Source of the DNA: Pseudomonas sp. UBA4617
GTDB taxonomy: Bacteria; Pseudomonadota; Gammaproteobacteria; Pseudomonadales; Pseudomonadaceae
Assembly: GCF_002386445.1 (NCBI RefSeq)
Contig: NZ_DGIR01000026.1
Span: forward strand, 186,001 to 250,000
DNA: 64,000 bases
Direction: 5' to 3'
Part shown: positions 37,446 to 45,928 of the stretch, piece after piece
Layout of the letters: every line of letters begins with the position of its first letter
How positions within the stretch are numbered: the first letter of the stretch is position 1
Made by a program: the position numbers and the translations under genes
Notes under the pieces: generated by a model
Databases searched by the model: none
The model's input: only the letters and a program-made list of their open reading frames with translations
What the model was told of the DNA's origin: nothing

Positions 37446-38762
37446 TCAGTCGCCCTTGGTGATGTTCAGGCCCTTGAGCAGGCTCAGGGCCTGGCTCAGC
37501 TGGAAGTCGTCATCCTGTGGGCGCTCCTTGCGTTTGCCACTGCCGGTCGGGCGGTCGGCGCCGCCGTTGCCGTTGCCCAGGTGACCCTGCAGGTCGGCTT
37601 CCTTGAAGTTGTCGGTGTCGGCTTCGGCGGTGAGCTTGGCCGGGCGTACTTCGATGTCGGGGACGATGCCCTGGGCCTGGATCGAGCGGCCATTGGGGGT
37701 GAAGTACAGCGCAGTGGTCAACTTCAGGGCGCGATCGTTGGCCAGCGGCAGCACGGTCTGCACCGAGCCTTTGCCGAAGCTGTCGGTACCCATCAGTACC
37801 GCGCGTTTCTGGTCTTGCAAGGCGCCGGCGACGATTTCCGAGGCCGAGGCACTGCCGCCGTTGATCAGCACTACCAATGGCACGCCTTCGCTGGCGTCGG
37901 CCGGGTCGGCCGAGAAGCGCAGCTCGGAGTTGGCGATGCGCCCCTTGGTGTAGACGATCAGGCCTTTGGTCAGGAAGTGGTCGGCCACTTCCACCGCCGA
38001 CTGCAGCACGCCGCCCGGGTTGTTGCGCAGGTCCAATACCACGCCGCGCAGCTTCTTGCCGTTGTCCTTGCGCAGCTTGGCCAGCGCCTTGCCCACTTCG
38101 TCGCCAGTCTTGACCTGGAACTGGGTGATGCGAATGTAGCCGTAGTCGTTTTCCAGCAGTTGGCTCTTCACGCTCTTGACCTGGATGACAGCGCGGGCAA
38201 GGGTGACGTCGAACGGGGTACCGCCATCGCGCACCAAGGTCAGGGTGATCTTTTCACCGACCTTGCCGCGCATCTTGTCGACCGCCTCGGTCATGGTCTG
38301 GCCCCGGGTAGGAGCGCCGTTGATCTTGACGATCAGGTCACCCGCCTGCACGCCGGCACGCGAGGCCGGGGTGTCATCGATGGGCGAGACCACCTTGATG
38401 AAACCATCTTCCTGGCCCACTTCGATACCCAGCCCACCGAACTCGCCGCTGGTGCTTTCCTGCAGCTCCTGGAAGTCCTCGGGGCCGAGGTAAGCCGAGT
38501 GCGGATCGAGGTTGCTGAGCATGCCCTTGATGGCGTTTTCCAGCAGGGTCTTGTCGTCTACCGGCTCCACGTAGGCCGCCTTGATGCGGTCCATCACCTC
38601 GGCGAAGGTGCGCAGTTCCTCAAGCGGCAGAGGTGCCTTGGTGGTCACCTCGGTGGCCGGCTCTGCAGCCGGCTTGGCCGGCTCTGCGGCAGTGGCCAGG
38701 GGCGCGCCCACCGCCAGGGCGATGGACAGGGCCAGCTGGGTGAGACGAGGCGAGTGCAGCAT
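37446..38762 (-). CDS. ctpA: Carboxy-terminal processing protease, S41 family
   Basis: 438 residues with a signal peptide (about 1-25). After a short N-terminal domain comes a PDZ domain at about 95-180 (GGLGIEVGQEDGFIKVVSPIDDTPA, SRAGVQAGDLIVKING) and the S41 catalytic domain. The nucleophile serine is in NGGSASASEIVAGAL (about 300) and the general-base lysine in GTDSFGKGSVQTV (about 325). It degrades periplasmic proteins; in pseudomonads CtpA-type enzymes control peptidoglycan hydrolases. It lies 78 bp after envC, which encodes a hydrolase activator, a fitting neighbour. Confidence 0.95.
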   Translation of the reverse strand: MLHSPRLTQLALSIALAVGAPLATAAEPAKPAAEPATEVTTKAPLPLEELRTFAEVMDRIKAAYVEPVDDKTLLENAIKGMLSNLDPHSAYLGPEDFQELQESTSGEFGGLGIEVGQEDGFIKVVSPIDDTPASRAGVQAGDLIVKINGAPTRGQTMTEAVDKMRGKVGEKITLTLVRDGGTPFDVTLARAVIQVKSVKSQLLENDYGYIRITQFQVKTGDEVGKALAKLRKDNGKKLRGVVLDLRNNPGGVLQSAVEVADHFLTKGLIVYTKGRIANSELRFSADPADASEGVPLVVLINGGSASASEIVAGALQDQKRAVLMGTDSFGKGSVQTVLPLANDRALKLTTALYFTPNGRSIQAQGIVPDIEVRPAKLTAEADTDNFKEADLQGHLGNGNGGADRPTGSGKRKERPQDDDFQLSQALSLLKGLNITKGD

Positions 38763-38840
38763 GTCGAACGAACTCCTGATCCTGTAGGCGCTCCCTGGGG
38801 AGCATCGGCGTGGCCCGTGGGCTACGCCGTCGAAATTTGA

Positions 38841-40145
38841 CTAGCCCCGGCACCACTGCGAAGGGTCGGTAGGGCGGCCCTGCTGGCGAATGGCGAAATA
38901 CAAGCCGGCAGCATCCTGGCCGCCGCTGTCGCCAACAGTGGAAATGGCTTCGCCGGCCTTGACGATATCACCGGCGCTCTTGAGCAGGCTCTGGTTATGC
39001 CCATACAGGCTCAGGTAACCGTTGCCATGGTCGAGAATTACCAGAAGCCCGGCACCGCGCAACCAGTCGGCGAACACCACGCGCCCGCCGTGCACGGCAC
39101 GTACCTGGGTGCCCGGGCTGGCGCTGATCATCACACCGTCCCACTTGGCACGGGCGTCGCTGCCGCGGGCATCACCGAAGCGTGCCAGCAATCGACCATT
39201 GACTGGCCAGGGAAGTTTTCCCCGCGCGGCAGAAAATGCGCCGCCATAGCTCGCGCCGTCGCTGGAAACCATCGGGCCCAGGGTGGTACGCGCCTTTTTC
39301 GGTGGCTCTGCGGGTTCGCTGTCTTGCGCGCGGGCGGCGGCTGCAGCCAGGGCCTTTTGCTGACGGCGTTTTTCCGCCTCCTGCTGGGCCAGCAAGGCTT
39401 TCTGGCGCGCCTCTTCGGCCTCGCGGGCCTGGCGGGCGAGGGTTTCCTCGATGGTCTTGAGCACTTTGGCCAGGTCGGCCTGGTCCTGCTCGCGCGACTG
39501 CAGCTTCTGGTCGCGGTCCTTCATGTCGCTGTTGAGCTTGGCCAGTACCTGCTGGCGTTTGCCACGCTCAACTTCCAGGGCCTGGCGGCGGCTGTCGAGG
39601 TCGGCGCGCTGGGCCAGCAGCTGTTCCTGCTGGTTGGCAATGTCCTTCTCAACGTTGGCCAGCTGGCGCAAGGTCTCGTTGAAGGTGCGCAGTTGCTCCA
39701 GGCGCGCCTTGCTCAGGTAGTCGTAGTAGGTGAGGGTGCGGGCGAACTTCTCGGGATTCTGCTGGTTGAGCAGCAGCTTCAGGTATTCCTCGCGGCCGTT
39801 CTGGTAGGCCGAACGGCCCTGGATGGCGATCAGTCGCTGTTGTTCAACGCGGGCGCTCTGGAGTTTTTTTTTCTCGGTATCAAGGCGCTCCAGCTCGCCC
39901 TCGGTCTTTTTTAGTTCTTGCTGCAGAGCCTCCACCTGCTTTTCGAGGTTGCCGATATCGGTCTCGGTGGCTTTGAGGTCCTTCTGCACACCGGCCTTTT
40001 CTTCCTGGAGCTTGCTCAGCGTCTTCTTGAGCTCGGCAATATCCTGGCGGGTGGCATCCAGTTGCTGCTGGGTCTGCGCACGCTCATCGGCGAATGCCGG
40101 ACCGAGCAGGCAAGACAGGGCTAGGAGGATCAGGGCGCGAAGCAT
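38841..40145 (-). CDS. envC: Murein hydrolase activator EnvC, M23 family
   Basis: 434 residues from ATG 40145 (MLRALILLALSCLLGPAFA, a signal peptide cut near 19). The mature protein is a long coiled coil (about 25-270, rich in Gln, Leu, Lys and Glu) followed by a LytM/M23 domain at about 320-430 (GVMISASPGTQVRAVHGGRVVFADWL, LLVILDHGNGYLSLYGHN). The domain keeps only part of the zinc ligand set, as expected of EnvC, which does not cut peptidoglycan itself but activates amidases at the septum. The longer frame to 40277 crosses the gpmI terminator and is rejected. Confidence 0.93.
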   Translation of the reverse strand: MLRALILLALSCLLGPAFADERAQTQQQLDATRQDIAELKKTLSKLQEEKAGVQKDLKATETDIGNLEKQVEALQQELKKTEGELERLDTEKKKLQSARVEQQRLIAIQGRSAYQNGREEYLKLLLNQQNPEKFARTLTYYDYLSKARLEQLRTFNETLRQLANVEKDIANQQEQLLAQRADLDSRRQALEVERGKRQQVLAKLNSDMKDRDQKLQSREQDQADLAKVLKTIEETLARQAREAEEARQKALLAQQEAEKRRQQKALAAAAARAQDSEPAEPPKKARTTLGPMVSSDGASYGGAFSAARGKLPWPVNGRLLARFGDARGSDARAKWDGVMISASPGTQVRAVHGGRVVFADWLRGAGLLVILDHGNGYLSLYGHNQSLLKSAGDIVKAGEAISTVGDSGGQDAAGLYFAIRQQGRPTDPSQWCRG

Positions 40146-40199
40146 GGGGTTTGGCGTACCAAGGATGGAGACTGGCCTAGTATGCCCGCGTGGGCGTGC

Positions 40200-40234
40200 A
40201 AAAAAAATGCCTCGCTGCGGGTGCAGGGAGGCGT
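40200..40234 (-). terminator. Intrinsic terminator after gpmI (minus strand)
   Basis: A 12-bp stem with one mismatch and a GGGT loop (plus-strand view) lies next to A40200-A40207, giving eight U on the minus-strand RNA. It sits between gpmI and envC and may only partly stop transcription of the cluster. Confidence 0.85.
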
Positions 40235-40258
40235 TTGTCTGGAATTCATGTGGAAAGA

Positions 40259-40275
40259 GGGCCGCAACGCGGCCC
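40259..40275 (-). terminator. Second hairpin after gpmI (minus strand)
   Basis: GGGCCGC, AAC and GCGGCCC form a 7-bp stem 10 bp after the gpmI stop; the minus strand continues CTCTTTCC. Together with the T-rich terminator 25 bp on, it makes a tandem 3' end. Confidence 0.6.
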
Positions 40276-40285
40276 ATGCACAGAA

Positions 40286-41818
40286 TCAGGCGTCGACCAG
40301 GATCGAAGTACCGGTCATTTCCGCCGGTTTTTCCAACCCCAGCAGCTTCAGCATGGTCGGTGCCACGTCGGCCAGCACGCCACCATCACGCACTTTCAGG
40401 TTGCGCTTGCCCACATAGATGAACGGCACTGGCTCGGTGGTGTGCGCGGTATGTGCCTGGCCGGTGCTTTCGTCTTCCATCTGCTCGACGTTGCCGTGGT
40501 CGGCGGTGATCAGCGCTTCGCCACCCACCTTGTCCAGCGCGTCGACGATGCGGCCGACGCAGCCATCCAGGGCCTCGACGGCCTTCACTGCCGCTTCGAA
40601 CACGCCCGTGTGGCCGACCATGTCGCCGTTGGCATAGTTGACCACGATCACGTCGTAGCGTTGCTGCTCGATAGCCTCGACGATGCGGTCGGTCACCTCC
40701 GGCGCGCTCATTTCCGGCTGCAGGTCGTAGGTGGCGACCTTCGGCGACGGGATCAGGATGCGTTCTTCGCCGTCGAACGGCTCTTCGCGGCCACCGGAGA
40801 AGAAGAAGGTCACGTGCGCATACTTCTCGGTTTCGGCGATGCGCAGCTGGGTCTTGCCGTTTTTCGCCAGGTACTCGCCCAGCACGTTGTTCAGGCTGGC
40901 CGGGGCGAAGGCGGCAGGTGCCGGGATCTTCGCCGAGTACTGGGTCAGGCCGATGTAGGCGGCCAGCTTGGGCAGGCGGGACCGCGGGAATTCGTTGAAG
41001 TCGGCTTCGACGAACACACGCGACAGCTCGCGGGCACGGTCGGCACGGAAGTTCATGAACACCACGGCGTCGCCATCTTCGACCTTGACCGCATCGCCGA
41101 TGCGCGTGGCCTTCACGAACTCATCGCTCTCGTCACGGGCGTAGGCTGCTTCCAGGCCTGCCAGGGCGGTGTCGGCGGTGTACTCGGCAGCGCTGTCGAC
41201 GATCAGGTTGTAGGCAGCGCTGACGCGGTCCCAGCGGTTGTCGCGGTCCATCGCGTAGTAACGGCCAATGAGGCTGGCGATGCGCCCCTTGCCCAGCCTG
41301 GCGAAGGTGGCGTCGAGCAGTTCGATGGACGACTGCGCGCTTCGTGGAGGCGTGTCGCGGCCATCGAGGAAGGCGTGCAGGTAGATCTTTTCTGCGCCTC
41401 GTTGCGCGGCCAGTTCGGCCATTGCCACCAGGTGGTCCTGGTGGCTGTGCACGCCACCGTCGGACAGCAGGCCGAGAATGTGCACGGCCTTGCCGGCAGC
41501 GGCGGCCTTGTCCACCGCTGCGGTCAGCACCGGGTTTTCGAAGAACTCGCCGTCGCGGATGGCCTTGGTCACCCGGGTGAAGTCCTGGTAGACGACGCGC
41601 CCGGCGCCGAGGTTCATGTGGCCGACTTCGGAGTTGCCCATCTGCCCGTCCGGCAGGCCGACATCCATGCCCGAGCCGGAAATGAGGCCATGCGGCTGGC
41701 TGGCGCGCAGGCGATCATAGACCGGTGTGTTGGCGGCGTAGATGGCGTTGTATTCGGGGCTTTCGCTGTGGCCGAAGCCATCCAGGATGATCAGGACCAG
41801 GGGTTTGGGCGTACTCAT
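40286..41818 (-). CDS. gpmI: Cofactor-independent phosphoglycerate mutase
   Basis: 510 residues. It interconverts 3- and 2-phosphoglycerate with two manganese ions and a phosphoserine intermediate, in central glycolysis. The signature VLIILDGFGHSES is at the N-terminus, the nucleophile serine in QMGNSEVGHMNLGAG (about 64), HSHQDHL near 125, and the metal ligands ANGDMVGHTG and TADHGNVEQM near the C-terminus. ATG 41818 (MSTPKPLVLI) is preferred over an in-frame TTG one codon earlier. It leads the gpmI-envC-ctpA cluster and is divergent from the rhodanese gene. Confidence 0.97.
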   Translation of the reverse strand: MSTPKPLVLIILDGFGHSESPEYNAIYAANTPVYDRLRASQPHGLISGSGMDVGLPDGQMGNSEVGHMNLGAGRVVYQDFTRVTKAIRDGEFFENPVLTAAVDKAAAAGKAVHILGLLSDGGVHSHQDHLVAMAELAAQRGAEKIYLHAFLDGRDTPPRSAQSSIELLDATFARLGKGRIASLIGRYYAMDRDNRWDRVSAAYNLIVDSAAEYTADTALAGLEAAYARDESDEFVKATRIGDAVKVEDGDAVVFMNFRADRARELSRVFVEADFNEFPRSRLPKLAAYIGLTQYSAKIPAPAAFAPASLNNVLGEYLAKNGKTQLRIAETEKYAHVTFFFSGGREEPFDGEERILIPSPKVATYDLQPEMSAPEVTDRIVEAIEQQRYDVIVVNYANGDMVGHTGVFEAAVKAVEALDGCVGRIVDALDKVGGEALITADHGNVEQMEDESTGQAHTAHTTEPVPFIYVGKRNLKVRDGGVLADVAPTMLKLLGLEKPAEMTGTSILVDA

Positions 41819-42025
41819 CAATCAAACTCACGGTTGTTCAAAGATGATAAAGACACGCATTTTAGGGCAAATACGCCATGGGCGGCGAATATTCGTCCCA
41901 TCCGCCGACCGACGCGCGCAGGCACGGTGATGGGAGGAAGGTTTTGCCGCCGGCCCGTCGGGCTTTGGTGGCACTAAGGGGCTGTGTATACTGGCCGGCA
42001 TTTTCAATCGCCTGGAACACCGCTG

Positions 42026-42439
42026 ATGGTTGCTCACCTGATTCAATTCGCGACAGATCACTACATCCTGGTCGCGATCTTCGTTGTTCTGCTGGTCCTG
42101 CTGCTGCTCAATGAAATCCGCCGTGGCGGCCAGAGCCTGAGCAATGGCCAGCTGACCGCTCTGGTCAATGCTGACAAGGGCCTGGTCCTCGACATCCGCC
42201 CGTCCAAGGAATACGCCGCAGGCCATATCGTCGGCGCGATCAACATTCCGCAGGACAAAGTGGTCAACCGTCTGAGCGAGCTGGAAAAGCACAAAGCGAA
42301 GACCCTGATCGTCGTCGACGCAATGGGCCAGCAGTCCGGTGCTATCTGCAGCGAGCTGCTCAAGGCTGGTTACAACGCCGCCAAGCTGAGCGGTGGCGTT
42401 TCCAGCTGGAAAGCCGATAACCTGCCCCTGGTGAAGTGA
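42026..42439 (+). CDS. Membrane-anchored rhodanese-like protein (YibN-like)
   Basis: 137 residues from ATG 42026. One membrane segment at about 13-31 (YILVAIFVVLLVLLLLN) is followed by a single rhodanese domain (LVLDIRPSKEYAAGHIVGAINIPQDKV; GYNAAKLSGGVSSWKADNLPL). The active-loop position reads VVDAMGQQS with no cysteine, so sulfurtransferase activity is doubtful; it may be a regulatory or scaffold domain. grxC follows 1 bp after its stop and secB after that, the conserved yibN-grxC-secB order. Confidence 0.9.
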   Translation: MVAHLIQFATDHYILVAIFVVLLVLLLLNEIRRGGQSLSNGQLTALVNADKGLVLDIRPSKEYAAGHIVGAINIPQDKVVNRLSELEKHKAKTLIVVDAMGQQSGAICSELLKAGYNAAKLSGGVSSWKADNLPLVK

Positions 42440-42440
42440 T

Positions 42441-42695
42441 ATGAAGCCCGTCATCGTTTATTCCAGCGACTACTGCCCTTATTGCATGCGCGCCAAGTAC
42501 CTGCTCGAGAGCAAGGGCGTTGCCTTCGAGGAAATCAAGGTCGACGGCAAGCCGCAGGTTCGTGCCGAGATGAGCCAGAAGGCCGGCCGTACATCGGTGC
42601 CGCAGATCTGGATCGGCAGCACCCACGTCGGTGGATGCGATGACCTCTATGCCCTGGAGCGCGCCGGCAAGCTCGACGCGCTGCTGGCGGCCTGA
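42441..42695 (+). CDS. grxC: Glutaredoxin 3
   Basis: 84 residues. It reduces disulfides and glutathionylated proteins in the cytoplasm using glutathione. The dithiol active site CPYC is at about 12-15 (YSSDYCPYCMRAK), the cis-proline in TSVPQIWIG and the glutathione-binding GGCDDL at about 69-74. It follows the rhodanese gene by 1 bp and precedes secB by 39 bp, so the three are probably one operon. Confidence 0.97.
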   Translation: MKPVIVYSSDYCPYCMRAKYLLESKGVAFEEIKVDGKPQVRAEMSQKAGRTSVPQIWIGSTHVGGCDDLYALERAGKLDALLAA

Positions 42696-42734
42696 TTTGC
42701 ACTGCATTCAAAAACATTAGGATAAGGACCAGTC

Positions 42735-43220
42735 ATGACTGACCAACAGACCAACGGCGCTGCTGCAGAAGACAACAGCCCTCAGTTCTCCATGCAGCGT
42801 ATCTATGTGCGCGATCTGTCGTTCGAGGCCCCGAAAAGCCCACAGATCTTCCGTCAGAACTGGGAACCGAGCGTAGCCCTGGACCTGAACACCAAGCAGA
42901 AGGCCCTGGAAGGCGACTTCCATGAGGTGGTGCTGACCCTGTCGGTTACCGTGAAAAACGGTGAAGAGGTCGCCTTCATCGCTGAAGTACAGCAGGCCGG
43001 CATCTTCCTGATCAAGAACCTGGATGCGGCTTCGATGAGCCACACCCTGGGTGCATTCTGCCCGAACATCCTGTTCCCGTACGCCCGTGAGACGCTGGAC
43101 AGCCTGGTGACCCGCGGTTCGTTCCCGGCCCTGATGCTGTCGCCGGTCAACTTCGACGCCCTGTACGCGCAGGAAATGCAGCGCATGCAGGAAGCCGGCG
43201 AAGCGCCGACCATGCAGTAA
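42735..43220 (+). CDS. secB: Protein-export chaperone SecB
   Basis: 161 residues. This tetrameric chaperone keeps preproteins unfolded and delivers them to SecA. The conserved body is plain: FSMQRIYVRDLSFEAPKSP, the central strand region, HTLGAFCPNILFPYARETLDSLVTRGSFPALMLSPVNFDALY, and an acidic and polar C-terminal tail. GGATAAGGA precedes the ATG. A strong terminator follows. Confidence 0.98.
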   Translation: MTDQQTNGAAAEDNSPQFSMQRIYVRDLSFEAPKSPQIFRQNWEPSVALDLNTKQKALEGDFHEVVLTLSVTVKNGEEVAFIAEVQQAGIFLIKNLDAASMSHTLGAFCPNILFPYARETLDSLVTRGSFPALMLSPVNFDALYAQEMQRMQEAGEAPTMQ

Positions 43221-43233
43221 CTTTGCTGTTTTG

Positions 43234-43262
43234 AAAAAGCGCCCTTCGAGGCGCTTTTTTGT
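43234..43262. terminator. Bidirectional terminator between secB and trmL
   Basis: AAAAAGCGCC and GGCGCTTTTT form a 10-bp stem with a CTTCGA loop in the convergent gap. T-rich ends occur on both strands. Confidence 0.93.
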
Positions 43263-43293
43263 TTCCTGTGCCGGCCCTGTCGCCGGCACTGCA

Positions 43294-43755
43294 TCAGCTC
43301 CCGGCAAACCCGTTCTGCCGCCACGCCTCATACACCGTCACCGCTACGGTATTGGACAGGTTCAGGCTACGGCAACCTGGCCGCATCGGCAGGCGCAGGC
43401 GCTGTTCGTCCGGCAGGCTGTCCAGCACCTCGGCCGGCAAGCCACGGCTCTCCGGTCCGAACAGGAAGGCATCGCCCGGCTGGTAGGCCACTTCGTGAAA
43501 TGGCCGCGAGCCCTTGGTGGTGAAGGCGAACAGCCGAGGGTTGCCCAGGCTTTCCAGGCATCCGGCCAGGCTCTCGTGGCGCTTGAGCGTGGCATACTCG
43601 TGGTAATCCAGCCCGGCGCGCCGCAGGCGCTTGTCATCCAGTTCGAAGCTGATGGGCTCGATCAGGTGCAGTTCGCAGCCGCTGTTGGCGCACAGGCGAA
43701 TGATGTTGCCGGTATTCGGCGGTATTTCAGGTTGAAAAAGGATGACGTGAAACAT
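43294..43755 (-). CDS. trmL: tRNA (cytidine/uridine-2'-O-)-methyltransferase TrmL
   Basis: 153 residues from ATG 43755, with TTGGAGCC upstream. It methylates the 2'-OH at the wobble base (position 34) of certain leucine tRNAs with SAM. It is a minimal SPOUT enzyme: N-terminal MFHVILFQPEIPPNTGNIIRLCAN, then the knot with FGPESRGLP (about 99-107) and LPMRPGCRSLNLSNTVAVTVYE near 122-142. The frame stays open to 44265 but the added part is antisense to the neighbouring gene. Its start codon overlaps that of the plus-strand gene. Confidence 0.95.
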   Translation of the reverse strand: MFHVILFQPEIPPNTGNIIRLCANSGCELHLIEPISFELDDKRLRRAGLDYHEYATLKRHESLAGCLESLGNPRLFAFTTKGSRPFHEVAYQPGDAFLFGPESRGLPAEVLDSLPDEQRLRLPMRPGCRSLNLSNTVAVTVYEAWRQNGFAGS

Positions 43756-44191
43756 GCACGGCTCCAAGCGTGAAGATGACGGGCATTCTACCCCTGAACC
43801 GGATGTGCGTTCGAAGGCGTTCCCGCGGGTCATGCTGTCGCTGGCGATTGTCGGGATCATGGTGGGGCTGATGATCGGCCGCCTGACCGCGCCCGAGGAG
43901 CGCGAACTGCAGCAGGTGCAGGTGGTGCAGGATGGCCTGGAGCTATGGTTCAACGCCGAGCCCCGGCTGCACGGCGAGAACGTGGAAGGCACGGTGGCGC
44001 TGCTGTTCCAGGCCCAGGGCAAGCGCCAGCAGGGGCAATTGAGCCTGCAAGGCAAACCGGTGAGCTGGAAAGTGCAGAAGAGCAAGGAAGGCTTGCTGCT
44101 GACGGTGGTGGCGGCGCGCCCCCTGCACGGCGAATGGGCCGGTGCAGAGGACGCTGGGCGCTGGCGGGTGCAGCTGAAACTGCACGAATAA
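43754..44191 (+). CDS. Hypothetical membrane-anchored protein
   Basis: 145 residues with one membrane segment at about 27-42 (MLSLAIVGIMVGLMIGRL) and a periplasmic part of about 100 residues (LQQVQVVQDGLELWFNAEPRLHGENVEGTVALLF). I do not recognise a family. The ATG at 43754 overlaps the trmL start on the other strand head to head; ATG 43831 or GTG 43802-43804 would avoid this but leave a shorter leader. Its last codons lie in the first copy of a 61-bp tandem repeat. Coding quality is normal for the region. Confidence 0.6.
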   Translation: MHGSKREDDGHSTPEPDVRSKAFPRVMLSLAIVGIMVGLMIGRLTAPEERELQQVQVVQDGLELWFNAEPRLHGENVEGTVALLFQAQGKRQQGQLSLQGKPVSWKVQKSKEGLLLTVVAARPLHGEWAGAEDAGRWRVQLKLHE

Positions 44192-44306
44192 AAGAGGGGA
44201 TTTCCCGGCCTGCCTGTACCGAGGTCCCCAAAACGGGCGGTGTCGCGAATAAAAGAGGGGTTCACCCGGCCTGCCTGTACCAGGGCCCCCGAAACTGGGT
44301 ATGTTT
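44185..44306. repeat. Tandem duplication, two copies of 61 bp
   Basis: CGAATAAAAGAGGGG begins at 44185 and again at 44246. Each is followed by a CCCGGCCTGCCTGTACC stretch. The copies diverge at several positions. The first includes the stop codon of the preceding gene. Confidence 0.85.
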
Positions 44307-44446
44307 TAGTTAATGCAGGGGGCGTGCCAGTTCTGGAAAGCCTGTGAGTACTGGGCTTTCATGGGAATTTGGCCGTTTTTTGAGGGGATTTGTGCCTTCG
44401 AGAGGTGCATCGGGCACAGGATCGGTGCATCAGGGGCTGAAATGGC
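44307..44446. other. Gene-free spacer before ntrC end
   Basis: No gene is visible. The sequence carries T-rich pieces (CCGTTTTTTGAGG) and two GGTGCATC repeats (44404 and 44424), of unknown meaning. Confidence 0.4.
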
Positions 44447-44467
44447 TGGGGCCGCAAAGCGGCCCCA
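44447..44467 (-). terminator. Hairpin after ntrC
   Basis: TGGGGCCGC, AAA and GCGGCCCCA form a perfect 9-bp stem 25 bp after the ntrC stop. There is no strong T-run, so termination strength is uncertain. Confidence 0.6.
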
Positions 44468-44491
44468 AAGATCGAAGGGTTTATCCACTAG

Positions 44492-45928
44492 TCAGTGGTC
44501 ATCACCTTCCTCATCGTCCCCACCTGCCACGTTCATCCCCAACTCCTTGATCTTGCGCGTCAGGGTATTGCGCCCCCAGCCCAGTAGCAACGCCGCATCC
44601 CGGCGGCGCCCGGCGGTATGCTTGAGCGCCGTCTCGATCATGATCCGTTCGAAGCTCGGCACTGCGCTGTCCAGCAGGTTGGACTGGCCACGGGTAAGTG
44701 CCTGGTCGGCCCACTGGCGCAGGGCCTGCTCCCAGTTGGTCACCGGCGCAGCGTCCTGCGGCAGGTTCAGCAGCTCGGGCGGCAGGTCGCCGATCAGTAC
44801 TTCGCGGCTGGAGGCCATCACCGTGATCCAGCGGCACGTGTTCTCCATCTGCCGCACATTGCCCGGCCATGGCAGATTGCGGATGAACTCCTCGGTTTCC
44901 GGCTTGAGGATCTTCGGCTCGACCGCCAGTTCCTGCGCGGCACGGGCAAGGAAGTGGCGGGCCAGGGCCGGGATGTCCTCGCGCCGGTCGGCCAGCCGCG
45001 GGATATGGATGCGGATCACGTTCAGGCGGTGGAACAAGTCCTCACGGAATTTGCCGGCCTGTACCAGCGACTCAAGGTTCTGGTGGGTCGCGGCGATGAT
45101 GCGCACGTCGACCTTGACCGGCACGTGGCCGCCCACGCGGTAGAACTCGCCATCAGCCAGCACCCGCAGCAGGCGGGTTTGAGTGTCGGCGGGCATGTCA
45201 CCGATCTCGTCGAGAAACAGGGTACCGCCATCGGCCTGTTCGAAGCGGCCCCGGCGCAGGTTGGACGCGCCGGTGAAGGCGCCTTTCTCATGGCCGAACA
45301 GTTCCGACTCCATCAGGTCCTTGGGAATGGCGGCCATGTTCAGGGCGATGAAAGGTGAAGCCGCGCGCGGGCTATGGCGGTGCAGGGCGTGCGCGACCAG
45401 CTCTTTGCCGGTACCGGACTCGCCGTTGATCAGTACGGTGATGTTCGAGTGGCTGAGGCGGCCTATGGCGCGGAACACCTCCTGCATCGCTGGTGCTTCA
45501 CCGATGATTTCCGGGGTGCGTGCCAGGTTCTGCGGCACGTCCAGCCCCTGTTGCTCCTGGGCGTGCTGATTGGCGCGCTTGACCAGCGAGACCGCCTCGT
45601 CCACGTCGAACGGCTTGGGCAGGTACTCGAAGGCTCCGCCTTGGTACGACGCTACGGCGCTGTCCAGGTCGGAATGGGCGGTCATGATGATGACCGGCAG
45701 ACGAGGGTGTTGCTCGCGAATCTGCGCCAGCAGGTCAAGGCCGCTGGTGCCGGGCATGCGGATATCGGAAATGATCACATCCGGCTGCTGGCGTGCCAGG
45801 CGGCCCATTACGCCGTCTGCGCTGTCGAAGCTCTGGGTGGTCATGCCTTCCTGTTGCAGGGCTTTTTCCAGGACCCAGCGGATGGAACGATCATCGTCGA
45901 CGATCCATACGGTTTCACTTCGGCTCAT
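44492..45928 (-). CDS. ntrC: Nitrogen regulator NtrC (sigma-54 activator)
   Basis: 478 residues. Phospho-NtrC activates sigma-54 promoters under nitrogen limitation. The receiver domain (1-120) has the acidic pair in VDDDRS and phospho-acceptor aspartate in IISDIRMPG (about 55). The AAA+ domain (about 140-370) has GESGTGKE, the sigma-54 contact motif GAFTGA and a Walker B DEIGDM. A Fis-type helix-turn-helix closes it (RRRDAALLLGWGRNTLTRKIKEL). The start overlaps the ntrB stop by 4 bp (ATGA), so translation is coupled. Confidence 0.98.
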   Translation of the reverse strand: MSRSETVWIVDDDRSIRWVLEKALQQEGMTTQSFDSADGVMGRLARQQPDVIISDIRMPGTSGLDLLAQIREQHPRLPVIIMTAHSDLDSAVASYQGGAFEYLPKPFDVDEAVSLVKRANQHAQEQQGLDVPQNLARTPEIIGEAPAMQEVFRAIGRLSHSNITVLINGESGTGKELVAHALHRHSPRAASPFIALNMAAIPKDLMESELFGHEKGAFTGASNLRRGRFEQADGGTLFLDEIGDMPADTQTRLLRVLADGEFYRVGGHVPVKVDVRIIAATHQNLESLVQAGKFREDLFHRLNVIRIHIPRLADRREDIPALARHFLARAAQELAVEPKILKPETEEFIRNLPWPGNVRQMENTCRWITVMASSREVLIGDLPPELLNLPQDAAPVTNWEQALRQWADQALTRGQSNLLDSAVPSFERIMIETALKHTAGRRRDAALLLGWGRNTLTRKIKELGMNVAGGDDEEGDDH

